DNA of 52,131 bases from Actinomycetes bacterium. GTDB taxonomy: Bacteria > Actinomycetota > Acidimicrobiia > Acidimicrobiales > RAAP-2. Where the stretch lies: NCBI GenBank assembly GCA_021791845.1, contig JAJYVT010000015.1, positions 1-52,131 of the forward strand, given 5' to 3'. Of the stretch, positions 35,958 to 43,981 are shown piece after piece (position 1 is the stretch's first letter; every line of letters starts with the position of its first letter). A model generated the notes under the pieces. That model saw only the letters and a list, made by a program, of their open reading frames with translations, did not search any database and was not told the DNA's origin. Position numbers and translations under genes: made by a program.

Positions 35958-37538
35958 GTGGGTCTCCAGGCGGGGGGAGGTGGCCCGTACCGCGGGCCGG
36001 AGCGTCGACGGCGGAACGACGGGCGCGTGACGAACCCGCCCCTTTCCGGTGTGCTCGCCCTGTTCGGGATCGTGACCGTCGGCACCTGGCTGCCCGCGCT
36101 CTTCCTCGTCCCGCGCCATCCCAGCGCAGCAGACCTCGGCGCCTACGCCGCCATCGCCGCCGGGTTGGCCTATGCCGTGGCGGGCGGGTGCCGGCTCATC
36201 GTGTGGAAGGTGACGGGGCGGGCCGTCTTCGGCTGGCTGGGGCCGGCGTTCGTGGTCCTCGGCGTGATGCTCGCCGTGTGCGATGGCCTGTCCACCTTCG
36301 GCCTCGCATCGGTGCCCGCGGTTCGGCCGGTGGCCGGCTTCTTGTTGACGGGCCTCGTCGGGGGGCTGATGTGCAGGGGCCTGGTCGACCGCGAGGTGAA
36401 CGCCGGCCTGCGCCCGTTCGTGACGCTCGCGTCGGCGCTCGCCGGCGGGCTCGCCGCCATCGGCCTCCTCGGTGTTGCCCAGCTCAACGGGCTGCTTCCT
36501 CGGTGGATCACCGGGCGGCCAGCCGAGGTCGGCTTCAGCGCCGCTTCTGCCCTCGTGTGGCTGGCCGTCGCCGCCCTCGTCTTCCGGGCCAGCCGTCGCA
36601 ACTCCCCCGGGGTGGCCCCGTGGGCTGCCGTCGCCGCAGGGCTGCTGGCGGCATCCGTCGGCATCCGGGTGCTGTCACCCGTCCCGTGGGCGGCGACAGG
36701 TTTCTCGTCGGCCTTTCTGTTCTCGGCCGCGGTGCTCACGCTCGCGACAAGCATCCACCGGGTCCAGCAGATCCTGGCGTCGGAGGACAAGGCCCAGCGG
36801 CGACTCCAACTCGCGCTGACAGCCTCCATCTACCAGACGGCCCGTGACCGCCGGGCGCTCGATCATTGGATCCACGACCTCCGGAACGCGGTGGCGGGGC
36901 TCCAGGCGGCGGACGCGGTGCTGCGCGGCGGCAACGGGGCACGGTCTGCTGTAGAGCACGAGCTTGCCGACGCCATCACGGCCGAGCTGGCCCGGCTGCA
37001 CGCCATGGTCGATCCCGCCCGGCAGCTCGACATCTCCGAGGTCGACCTCGCGGCCACGCTCGGTCCGGTGGTGGCCGCCGAGAGAGCCCGTGGCGCACCC
37101 GTCGCACTTCGCCTGCTCGCGCAGACCGTCCTGGCCGACGCCCCCTCACTGAGCCGCGTGGTCCAGAACCTCTTGGTCAACGCCCGGCTCTACGCCCCCG
37201 GGTCGGCCGTCACCGTCACGGCGGTGCCACGTGACCGAGCGGTGGAGATCTCGGTGCAGGATGGTGGTCCGGGCATCGCCACCGCCGAACGGTCCGCCGT
37301 CTTCGAGCCCGGCGAGCGGGGGACTGCCAGTGCCGGGACCGACGGCAACGGGCTGGGTCTCTACGTGGCCCGGACGCTGGTGACCGCCATGGGGGGTTCC
37401 ATCGTGGTCGGCTCCGGCGAGAGCCCTGGCTGCCGCATGGTGATCGCGTTGCCTGCGCCCGCCCCGGCAGCCGGCACCGCACGAACCGTGGCACCGCCAC
37501 CCCGTCCCATGCCGGCCAGGATCGTCACGTCAGCCTGA
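35958..37538 (+). CDS. Membrane sensor histidine kinase
   Basis: GTG 35958 is chosen because GGAAAGG ends 7 bases upstream, giving 526 residues. The N-terminus has the short basic motif PYRGPERRRR, then about seven to eight transmembrane helices (about 30-270) without a recognisable extracellular sensor. The DHp helix has phospho-His in HWIHDLRNAVAGLQAADAVL (H-D-L-R-N). The HATPase domain has VVQNLLVNARLYAPG (N-box), VQDGGPGIA (G1) and GTDGNGLGLYVARTL (G2). It should phosphorylate the LuxR-type regulator encoded 18 bp downstream. The signal is unknown; intramembrane or lipid sensing is an inference from the architecture. Confidence 0.85.
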   Translation: MGLQAGGGGPYRGPERRRRNDGRVTNPPLSGVLALFGIVTVGTWLPALFLVPRHPSAADLGAYAAIAAGLAYAVAGGCRLIVWKVTGRAVFGWLGPAFVVLGVMLAVCDGLSTFGLASVPAVRPVAGFLLTGLVGGLMCRGLVDREVNAGLRPFVTLASALAGGLAAIGLLGVAQLNGLLPRWITGRPAEVGFSAASALVWLAVAALVFRASRRNSPGVAPWAAVAAGLLAASVGIRVLSPVPWAATGFSSAFLFSAAVLTLATSIHRVQQILASEDKAQRRLQLALTASIYQTARDRRALDHWIHDLRNAVAGLQAADAVLRGGNGARSAVEHELADAITAELARLHAMVDPARQLDISEVDLAATLGPVVAAERARGAPVALRLLAQTVLADAPSLSRVVQNLLVNARLYAPGSAVTVTAVPRDRAVEISVQDGGPGIATAERSAVFEPGERGTASAGTDGNGLGLYVARTLVTAMGGSIVVGSGESPGCRMVIALPAPAPAAGTARTVAPPPRPMPARIVTSA

Positions 37539-37556
37539 GCGCAGGAGGGCTCCAAC

Positions 37557-38246
37557 ATGACCATGGTGATGCTCGTCGACGACCACCGTCTCTTCAGCGC
37601 GTCGCTGGCCATGGCCCTCCGGAACAGCGGCTTCGACGTGGACACCCCGGCGCTGACCAGTCTCGACGACGTCGCCGATCGGATCCTCGAGACCCGTCCT
37701 CACCTCGCCATCATCGACCGGGACCTTGGGGCGCTCGGTAGCGGAGAGTCGCTCATCGGCGGAGCCGTCGAGGCCCATGTGCCCGTCGTCGTCGTCACCG
37801 GCACCCTCGACGACGTGGTGGCAGGACGCTGCTACTCCCGCGGTGCCACGGCGTGCCTCTCCAAGAGCCAGCCGCTCGAGGAGCTCTTGAACGCCGTCGG
37901 CGCGGTGGCCGACGGGCGGCAGGCGGTGGCCGGCGCCGACCGCTACCGCTGCATCGATGCCTGGCGCCGGTGGCAGGCGTCCGTCGATGCGGCCGCCGGT
38001 CCGTTCGCCCAGCTGACCGGGCGTGAGGCCGCCGTCTTGCGAGCCCTCATGGACGGCCGGACGGTCAGGGCGATCGCAGCCTCGAGCGCCGTCTCGGAGA
38101 CGACCGTGCGGAGCCAGGTGCGCTGCATCCTCTCGAAGCTGGACGTGTCGAGCCAGCTCGAGGCGGTGGCCATGGCCCTGCGGGCCGGATGGCCTTCGTC
38201 AGCCTCGGCAGCGATCATCCCGGCCCGCGAACACGCCCGGCAATGA
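37557..38246 (+). CDS. NarL/LuxR-type response regulator
   Basis: The 229-residue protein has a receiver domain with acidic pair LVDDH, phospho-acceptor Asp in LAIIDRDLG, Thr in VVVTGTLDD and Lys in CLSKSQP. The LuxR helix-turn-helix (about 155-215) carries LTGREAAVLRALMDGRTVRA and SETTVRSQVRCILSKLDVSS. AGGAGGG precedes the ATG at 8 bases. It is co-transcribed with the kinase. It ends the GC-rich part; the AT-richer sugar locus starts about 630 bp later and could be its target, but no site is recognised. Confidence 0.9.
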   Translation: MTMVMLVDDHRLFSASLAMALRNSGFDVDTPALTSLDDVADRILETRPHLAIIDRDLGALGSGESLIGGAVEAHVPVVVVTGTLDDVVAGRCYSRGATACLSKSQPLEELLNAVGAVADGRQAVAGADRYRCIDAWRRWQASVDAAAGPFAQLTGREAAVLRALMDGRTVRAIAASSAVSETTVRSQVRCILSKLDVSSQLEAVAMALRAGWPSSASAAIIPAREHARQ

Positions 38247-38875
38247 CGACTCCGCGAAGGTGGCCGCCCCAGCACAGGTAGATCATGGCGCCTCCGCGCG
38301 AGGCCGCGTTACGGACGTATCCGCGGTGGGTGACCGGCGGACCGACTGCGGCGCAGGGCGTCAAGGGTCCACTTTGTCGCCATGCACCCGCCCTTGACCC
38401 ACGCCTTCCGTCCTCACTGACCCACAGAAAGCGACGAGTCCCAAGTTCGGAGGCACGCGCTCTTCATCAAAATTGGGGATGCGCGTAGACCAACCCGGCG
38501 CATACTCTACATGTCGGAGTGGCAGGGCCACTCCACAGAAACCGGGCGGAAGCGAACTGTCACACCCTTGACCAGTTCGCGCTCCAACCGCATTTTGCAC
38601 GCCAGGAGCAACACGGAAATGCGAGAGCAGGCTGGAGTCGGCTAGTCGAACACGCATACGGCTCGCCCATCCCGACGGACACTAGCGTTTCACCGAACTC
38701 GGCGAACCGCATGTCACCCGTCCGGAGCAATCTTCATGCGCCATCCCGACATTTCGCGCTCCAGTTACGCACGCCGTCGAGAAGGCCAGAGTGCCGCGAA
38801 GGAACATCCAAGTCACCGGTTGCAACAGCTCTCTGCAAGAGCGAACGCAGCACCCGTCAATGAAGGGGGACATGA
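38247..38875. other. Intergenic boundary region before the sulfosugar locus
   Basis: About 630 bases with no gene that I can support. Base composition drops visibly around 38400 (runs such as CATCAAAATTGG appear), marking the left edge of a compositionally distinct block. A perfect hairpin GGAGTGGC-AGG-GCCACTCC lies at 38516-38534; there is no T-run after it. The final bases contain AAGGGGGA, the sqdB ribosome site. Confidence 0.5.
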
Positions 38876-40066
38876 ATGACATCGACCGAGCGGCACCGCG
38901 TCCTCGTGCTCGGGGGTGACGGCTACCTTGGCTGGCCGACTGCCATGTACCTCTCAGCGCGCGGTCACGAGGTCACGGTCGTCGACAACTACTTGCGACG
39001 ACTGCTCCACATGGAGGTTGGAAGTGGATCGCTCGTTCCGATTGCGGACGACCTCGATCAACGAGCAAGCGCATGGCAGGAGCTGACTGGCAGACAGATC
39101 CGGGTGGTCGTCGGAGACCTCACCGACTGGGCAGTGGTGCAGCGTGCGTTCCTTGAGTCAGAGCCTGACACCGTCATCCACTATGGCGAAATTCCCTCGG
39201 CACCCTACTCAATGACGAACCGAGAGCGTTGTGTGTTTACTCAGCACAATAACATCATAAATACCCTCAACATCTTATGGGCACTGAGGGACTATGCACC
39301 TCAGGCTCATCTCGTAAAACTGGGAACCATGGGTGAATATGGCACTCCCGACATCGACATCGAAGAAGGTTGGATCGTAATCAACCATAACGGGCGATCA
39401 GACCGTCTACCCTTTCCCAAGTTGCCGGCGTCCTACTACCACTGTTCAAAGGTCGCCGACTCTACCAACATCGAGTTTGCATGCCGTTCTTGGGGCCTAC
39501 GCGCCACCGATCTCAACCAAGGGGTGGTCTACGGGATCGACACCGACGAAACGGTTCTCGACCCGCGTCTTTCCACGCGGTTCGACTACGACGCAGTTTG
39601 GGGTACCGCGATCAACCGATTCTGCGTCCAGGCAGTCGTCGGGCATCCGCTCACGGTGTATGGCGGAGGTGGTCAGACGCGTGGTTATCTAAACATTCGG
39701 GACACTCTGCGATGTGTGGAGCTGTCGACGCTTCATCCGGCGGTTCCAGGCGAGTTTCGCGTGTTCAACCAGTTCACTGAGCAGTTCTCCATCAACGAAC
39801 TGGCGAATCTCGTACTGAGGGCCGCCCATGACTTCGGAATCGAAGCGACGATCGAATCGGTCGAGAACCCGCGGGTGGAGAAGGAAGCCCACTACTACAA
39901 CGCGAAGCACCAACGCCTCCTCGAGTTGGGGCTAACCCCGCATCTTCTCTCGACCGAGCTGGTTGAACACATGTTCGACACGATCGAGCGTTACCGTGAT
40001 CGGGTCGCGAGCAGCCACATTCTCCCTAAGGCTCGTTGGCGACCCCGGGCACTGGTGCAAGTCTGA
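38876..40066 (+). CDS. sqdB: UDP-sulfoquinovose synthase
   Basis: The 396-residue SDR-type enzyme matches SQD1/SqdB throughout. The NAD motif is VLGGDGYLGWPTAMYLSARG (about 11-30), the catalytic Thr is in KLGTMGEYGTPDIDIEEG, Tyr188 and Lys192 are in SYYHCSK, and the family stretches LRATDLNQGVVYG, FRVFNQFTEQFS and HYYNAKHQRL follow. It makes UDP-sulfoquinovose from UDP-glucose and sulfite. AGGGGGA stands 5 bases before the ATG. No SqdX/SqdD-like sulfolipid transferase is in the window. The next genes are polysaccharide-type, so the sulfosugar may enter a glycan and not, or not only, sulfolipid. Codon use is less GC-biased than in genes to the left. Confidence 0.93.
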   Translation: MTSTERHRVLVLGGDGYLGWPTAMYLSARGHEVTVVDNYLRRLLHMEVGSGSLVPIADDLDQRASAWQELTGRQIRVVVGDLTDWAVVQRAFLESEPDTVIHYGEIPSAPYSMTNRERCVFTQHNNIINTLNILWALRDYAPQAHLVKLGTMGEYGTPDIDIEEGWIVINHNGRSDRLPFPKLPASYYHCSKVADSTNIEFACRSWGLRATDLNQGVVYGIDTDETVLDPRLSTRFDYDAVWGTAINRFCVQAVVGHPLTVYGGGGQTRGYLNIRDTLRCVELSTLHPAVPGEFRVFNQFTEQFSINELANLVLRAAHDFGIEATIESVENPRVEKEAHYYNAKHQRLLELGLTPHLLSTELVEHMFDTIERYRDRVASSHILPKARWRPRALVQV

Positions 40067-40095
40067 GCGGGCAACACGTCAAGCGGGGGAGCCTC

Positions 40096-41301
40096 GTGCG
40101 ACGCTTTCGGCTAGGCGCCCAGTTGCTCGGCGCGTGGTTGCTGCTCGCAGCTGGCATCTTAGGGTTGATCACGCTGAAAACCGCGGGTGCCCAGCATCGG
40201 CATCCGAATCTGCGTCTCGAGGCGCCGTTGTCGACTCACCTGGCCAGCACCGAGGCCGCAGCCTGGCGGGCCTTTCCCAACTACACGGATGCAGTCCCGG
40301 TGCTTTGTTATCACGGTGTCGGGGCGCTCCCCGCGTCCTCCCAGCTCAACGTATCGCGGACACTGTTCGCACAGACGATGCTCGCCTTGCATATCGGCGG
40401 ATTCCACACGCTCACGTTGCGGCAGTACGTGGCCTGGTACAGCGCTTGGCGCTCCGGAGGATCGTACCATCTTCCCACCAAACCCATTCTCTTGACGTTT
40501 GATGATGGGCGGTCTGATAGCTACCGAGCGGTGGACATGACCTTGCGCCGCTACAAGTTCCATGCAGTCGAGTTTGTGGTACCGGGGTGGGTCCGGGCCC
40601 ATCCGGCATGGGAGCTTCAGTGGACGACGATGCGCTCGATGGACTCTTCTGGTGTCTGGACAGTCCAGGAGCATTTCGGCTACGGCAAAGAGACTGTTTC
40701 GTATCGTCGTTATGGAACACGAGGCGGTCGCTTCGGCTATCTCTCATGGCTTGGGGGCCTCCGCCGCGGTCACCTCGAGTCGCTCCGTCTGTTCCTCAAG
40801 GACTTCCACGCCAACATGGACTGGGGCGTTGCACAGCTCCGCACGCACTTGCCCGACTACAGGGTCCTCGCGATGGCAATGCCGGCGTCTGACCAGGGGC
40901 AGACCACGAACACAGCGACGATCGAGCCCCACGTTGTGTCTTGGCTCGATGCGCACTACCCGGTTGTGTTCACCGGGGATTACCTCTACGGCGGTCCTAC
41001 AGGCACGGTCCTTCCGTACCGCCTTTCGAAGCAGCTCGTGTTTCGTCTCGCGATGAAAAGCCAGTTGAGTGTGCCAACGCTGCTGTGCCGGCTAAAAGAC
41101 TACGCGGCTGGAGCGCCACCGTCGAAGGAGTACCAGTGCCCAGGTCTCGAGTCTCGCCATCGGGGTCAGCGGCGCACCCCCCAGACAATCTCAACCACGA
41201 AGACCGTCAATCCGACTGCACCGATTGCGCCGCCGGCGGCTATGAGAAGGCACGGAACTAGAGCCGACACTGTGGCCAACGTGCCTCAGGCTCAGGAGTG
41301 A
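40096..41301 (+). CDS. Membrane-anchored polysaccharide-deacetylase-like protein
   Basis: The GTG at 40096 is preferred, with GGGGGAG 4 bases upstream; a TTG at 40036 would overlap sqdB. The 401-residue product has an N-terminal transmembrane anchor (about 8-28) and a NodB-like domain: DAVPVLCYHGVGALPAS, then ILLTFDDGRSDSYRA with the Asp136-Asp137 pair. The usual second motif (S-H-T-x-x-H) is replaced by WTVQEHFGYGKE, with a single His, so the metal site seems incomplete. Relatives such as PgaB de-N-acetylate secreted glycans. Here it may be a weak, altered or non-catalytic glycan-binding protein. It sits between sqdB and a secreted protein, 29 bp and about 5 bp apart. Confidence 0.75.
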   Translation: MRRFRLGAQLLGAWLLLAAGILGLITLKTAGAQHRHPNLRLEAPLSTHLASTEAAAWRAFPNYTDAVPVLCYHGVGALPASSQLNVSRTLFAQTMLALHIGGFHTLTLRQYVAWYSAWRSGGSYHLPTKPILLTFDDGRSDSYRAVDMTLRRYKFHAVEFVVPGWVRAHPAWELQWTTMRSMDSSGVWTVQEHFGYGKETVSYRRYGTRGGRFGYLSWLGGLRRGHLESLRLFLKDFHANMDWGVAQLRTHLPDYRVLAMAMPASDQGQTTNTATIEPHVVSWLDAHYPVVFTGDYLYGGPTGTVLPYRLSKQLVFRLAMKSQLSVPTLLCRLKDYAAGAPPSKEYQCPGLESRHRGQRRTPQTISTTKTVNPTAPIAPPAAMRRHGTRADTVANVPQAQE

Positions 41302-41306
41302 AACTT

Positions 41307-42044
41307 GTGATGGCCTGCCTGGCGGCTCTGGCGACCATTCTTGTGGCACCGATCGCGGGCGCGTCGGGTCGCCGCCAAGCTACGTGGATCATTTCGGATC
41401 AGACGTCGTCCGGTTGGGTGTCACCAGCCGTCTCAGGCGTCTTGTGGTACGGCACGACCGCCGCCCCGAGCACCCGAGCCGTGCCGATCTTCACGAGCGT
41501 GAGCGGCCTGCGCCATGCCCTTGCAACGAAGGCGCTCGGCAAAGCCAGGCTCGTTGCTTACGACCCAGAGAAGTGGTCGCGCACTCCGATAGCTGAGCAA
41601 CAGCGGCCGATCTCGGCTATGCGAGCGTTCACCGCCTTGGCACACGGTCATCACCTTGGATCCATTGTCGTGCCAGGACGAGACCTGCCTCTCGCGCCAG
41701 GGGCGTCATGCACCAAGTTCCGGGGGGAAACGCTGGATCAAGCGTTCTTGGCCTGCGGTTTGACTTTCGGCGCCGTCGGAGCCACATATCTGGTGCTGCA
41801 GGTGGCCTCCGAGGAGTCCACACCAACCGCATTCTTGGACGTTCTACGTGAGGTGGGGCAGCAACTCCATTTGGCCAGTCCCCGCACGCGCCTCATGGTC
41901 ACTCTGTCGACTTCCGGCCTCAAATTCGGACCCCTGTCGGCGCTGGCTCGCCGGGCTTCCATCTACGCGAGTGGGATCGAGCTGAACACGACACCCCTGG
42001 GTGTGCCCGAGGCGCGGCACGTGATCGCGGCGGTCGGATCGTGA
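41307..42044 (+). CDS. Secreted protein of unknown function in the sugar locus
   Basis: The 245-residue protein has a cleavable-type signal (VMACLAALATILVAPIAGAS). I place the start at GTG 41307 because AGGAG lies 8 bases upstream; GTG 41298, overlapping the previous stop, is possible. The mature part shows ATWIISDQTSSGWVSPAVSG, LVAYDPEKWSRTP and DLPLAPGASCTKF, with a later VMVTLSTSGLKFGP. Alternating strand and helix stretches hint at a TIM-barrel-like fold, but I cannot name a family. It overlaps the GT2 gene by GTGA, so it belongs to the same biosynthetic operon and probably acts outside the membrane on the glycan. Confidence 0.7.
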   Translation: MMACLAALATILVAPIAGASGRRQATWIISDQTSSGWVSPAVSGVLWYGTTAAPSTRAVPIFTSVSGLRHALATKALGKARLVAYDPEKWSRTPIAEQQRPISAMRAFTALAHGHHLGSIVVPGRDLPLAPGASCTKFRGETLDQAFLACGLTFGAVGATYLVLQVASEESTPTAFLDVLREVGQQLHLASPRTRLMVTLSTSGLKFGPLSALARRASIYASGIELNTTPLGVPEARHVIAAVGS

Positions 42045-43906
42045 GCCCTACGGTGCCGGACGGTGGGGGGAGGGACACGACGACGGGTCGCACTGACGGC
42101 TTCTATCTCACCCCAGATACGGCGCCGGCCGGCCTTGCCGTCAGTCGCTCACGCCTGGCAGCACCGCTGCTATTGGTCGCCTTCGCTATCGCTGCAACGG
42201 TGCTGAACCGGTGGCTGCTGCTCAGCGTGCACTACTACGCTGACGATCTTGGCCGCGTGCTCGGCGTTGCTCATGACCGGTTGGGCCACCAAGGCTCAGC
42301 AGTTGTGCGCCCGCTCTACGTGGCGCTCGTACTGGTTGTGACCATCATGCTGTCGGGAACGCTTCCCCGTCGGTTGCGGTTCCTTCTCGTTGCGCTCGCC
42401 ACTTTCGGCGTCCTGTGCCTCGCCTCCGACATCCTGCTCGCAGAGCTCTCGGCAGCTGGGGTACCAGGTCCATTCAGCATCCTTGGAAACGCAATAGCGG
42501 GTGTCGCGGGAATCCTCGCGCTGGCTGGTGGCGTCTTCACCAGTGCGGCGCTCCCGCGCGGCGTCTCGGTGGCGAAAGAGGTCCCACGGTGGCGTTGGGG
42601 TGTTGCGCTTGCGGCCCTTGGCGCCGCCGTAAGTGTCGCGGGGGTTCTCGTCACGGTGAAGTACCTGCACCGCGAGCTCGTCGCCGCCGAACGGGTTCCC
42701 GTCCTTGCCGGCGTGGGCTCGGCCGTCCTACTCTTCTTCGGGCTGTTGGCGGTGTTCCTCTACCTGCTCGACCGCGCCGTCGCACGCTCTAGGCACGTGG
42801 AAATGTCCATGCCATCGGTGGCAGTCGTCGTACCGGCACAAAACGAAGCGGGAGTGATTGGCGACACCCTGGCGTCCATCGATGCGGCCGCTGGCGAGTA
42901 CCCCTCACCCGTTCGAGTCTATGTCGTCGAAAACGGCTCAGTGGACAACACGGCAGGGGAGGCCCAAGCCGCCATCACTGCCATGCGACACGCGGCTGGT
43001 GTGGTGCTTACGTGTCCTCCCCACGGCAAGGCAGCCGCGCTGAATCACGGCATAGCGGCGTGTGACGAGGAGATTGTGCTGCGGATCGACGCCGACACGG
43101 TCGTTACCTCGTCGGTGCTGCTCGGCTTGATGCGACATTTCGCTGACCCGAGAGTTGGAGGAACGAGCGGTATGCCGCTGCCTCGGTCCAGAAGAGCGTG
43201 GATTTGCCGCATGCGGGCGGTCGAAGTCATCTACCAGGTCGGGTTCAAGCGATCGGGTTACAACGTCATCGACGCGGTGGGGGTCTTGCCGGGTGCACTC
43301 GTGGCCTATCGGCGCGATGTCCTTGTTGCGCTCAATGGTTTTGCTCAAGGAATGAACGGAGAGGACGCTGACATGACCGTGCGCGTCGGTCGTCTCGGAT
43401 ATCGCATTGTTTCTGATCCGACCGTGCGTGCTTTCACGGAGATGCCGAGCACCTTCGCATACCTTCGGGAGCAGCGGATGCGTTGGAGTCGCGGCACCTA
43501 TCACATGCTCGCACGAAACAAGTCGGCTATCATCCGGGTGGAAGGACTCCGGGCGGTGTGGATGCTACCCTGGGCGGGGTTCATCATGCTCCGGCGCCTG
43601 ATGATCCTTCCGTTCGCCTGTGTGGCGCTGGCGCTCTTAGCCGAGACTCACTCGTTCGTGAGCATGGAAGAAGTCGCAGCCGGCGGGGCGATCCTGCTCG
43701 GCTTTCAACTTGTACAAATGGCTGTGTGCATGGCGTTCTTCCGGGAGTGGAGACTCATAGCGGAGATCCCGAGTTATGTCGTGTTCCGCTTGATCGTGTC
43801 CTTCTATGCGCTCGAGACGCTGCTAGGGCTGTCGTTCCGTCCTCTCACGCCGCCCGAAGATGACCTCAAAGCGCTAACAGCGCGTACTCCAAATGCGGGC
43901 ACGTGA
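42041..43906 (+). CDS. Processive-type family 2 glycosyltransferase (membrane synthase)
   Basis: The 621-residue protein has about six N-terminal transmembrane helices (about 40-245), a cytosolic GT-A domain (about 256-485) and four C-terminal hydrophobic segments. GT2 motifs are VAVVVPAQNEAGVIG, IDADT (349-353, the D-x-D), GEDAD (440-444) and Q478-x-x-RW (QRMRWSRG). The last motif marks processive enzymes such as cellulose, hyaluronan and PNAG synthases. The GTG start overlaps the preceding stop (GTGA). It likely polymerises and exports a beta-linked polysaccharide. The nearest neighbour genes supply a sulfosugar nucleotide and a deacetylase-like protein. Confidence 0.88.
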   Translation: MSPTVPDGGGRDTTTGRTDGFYLTPDTAPAGLAVSRSRLAAPLLLVAFAIAATVLNRWLLLSVHYYADDLGRVLGVAHDRLGHQGSAVVRPLYVALVLVVTIMLSGTLPRRLRFLLVALATFGVLCLASDILLAELSAAGVPGPFSILGNAIAGVAGILALAGGVFTSAALPRGVSVAKEVPRWRWGVALAALGAAVSVAGVLVTVKYLHRELVAAERVPVLAGVGSAVLLFFGLLAVFLYLLDRAVARSRHVEMSMPSVAVVVPAQNEAGVIGDTLASIDAAAGEYPSPVRVYVVENGSVDNTAGEAQAAITAMRHAAGVVLTCPPHGKAAALNHGIAACDEEIVLRIDADTVVTSSVLLGLMRHFADPRVGGTSGMPLPRSRRAWICRMRAVEVIYQVGFKRSGYNVIDAVGVLPGALVAYRRDVLVALNGFAQGMNGEDADMTVRVGRLGYRIVSDPTVRAFTEMPSTFAYLREQRMRWSRGTYHMLARNKSAIIRVEGLRAVWMLPWAGFIMLRRLMILPFACVALALLAETHSFVSMEEVAAGGAILLGFQLVQMAVCMAFFREWRLIAEIPSYVVFRLIVSFYALETLLGLSFRPLTPPEDDLKALTARTPNAGT

Positions 43907-43981
43907 CACCACCCTGACAACTTCGATCGGGGCGACGCTCCCCACCAACCGATTTCCCTCCGTCTCGCCCGAGGTCTGGCA
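43907..43981. other. Short gap between convergent GT2 and CWB2 genes
   Basis: Seventy-five bases separate the two stops. I see no stem-loop with a T-run, so a shared intrinsic terminator is not evident. Confidence 0.4.
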
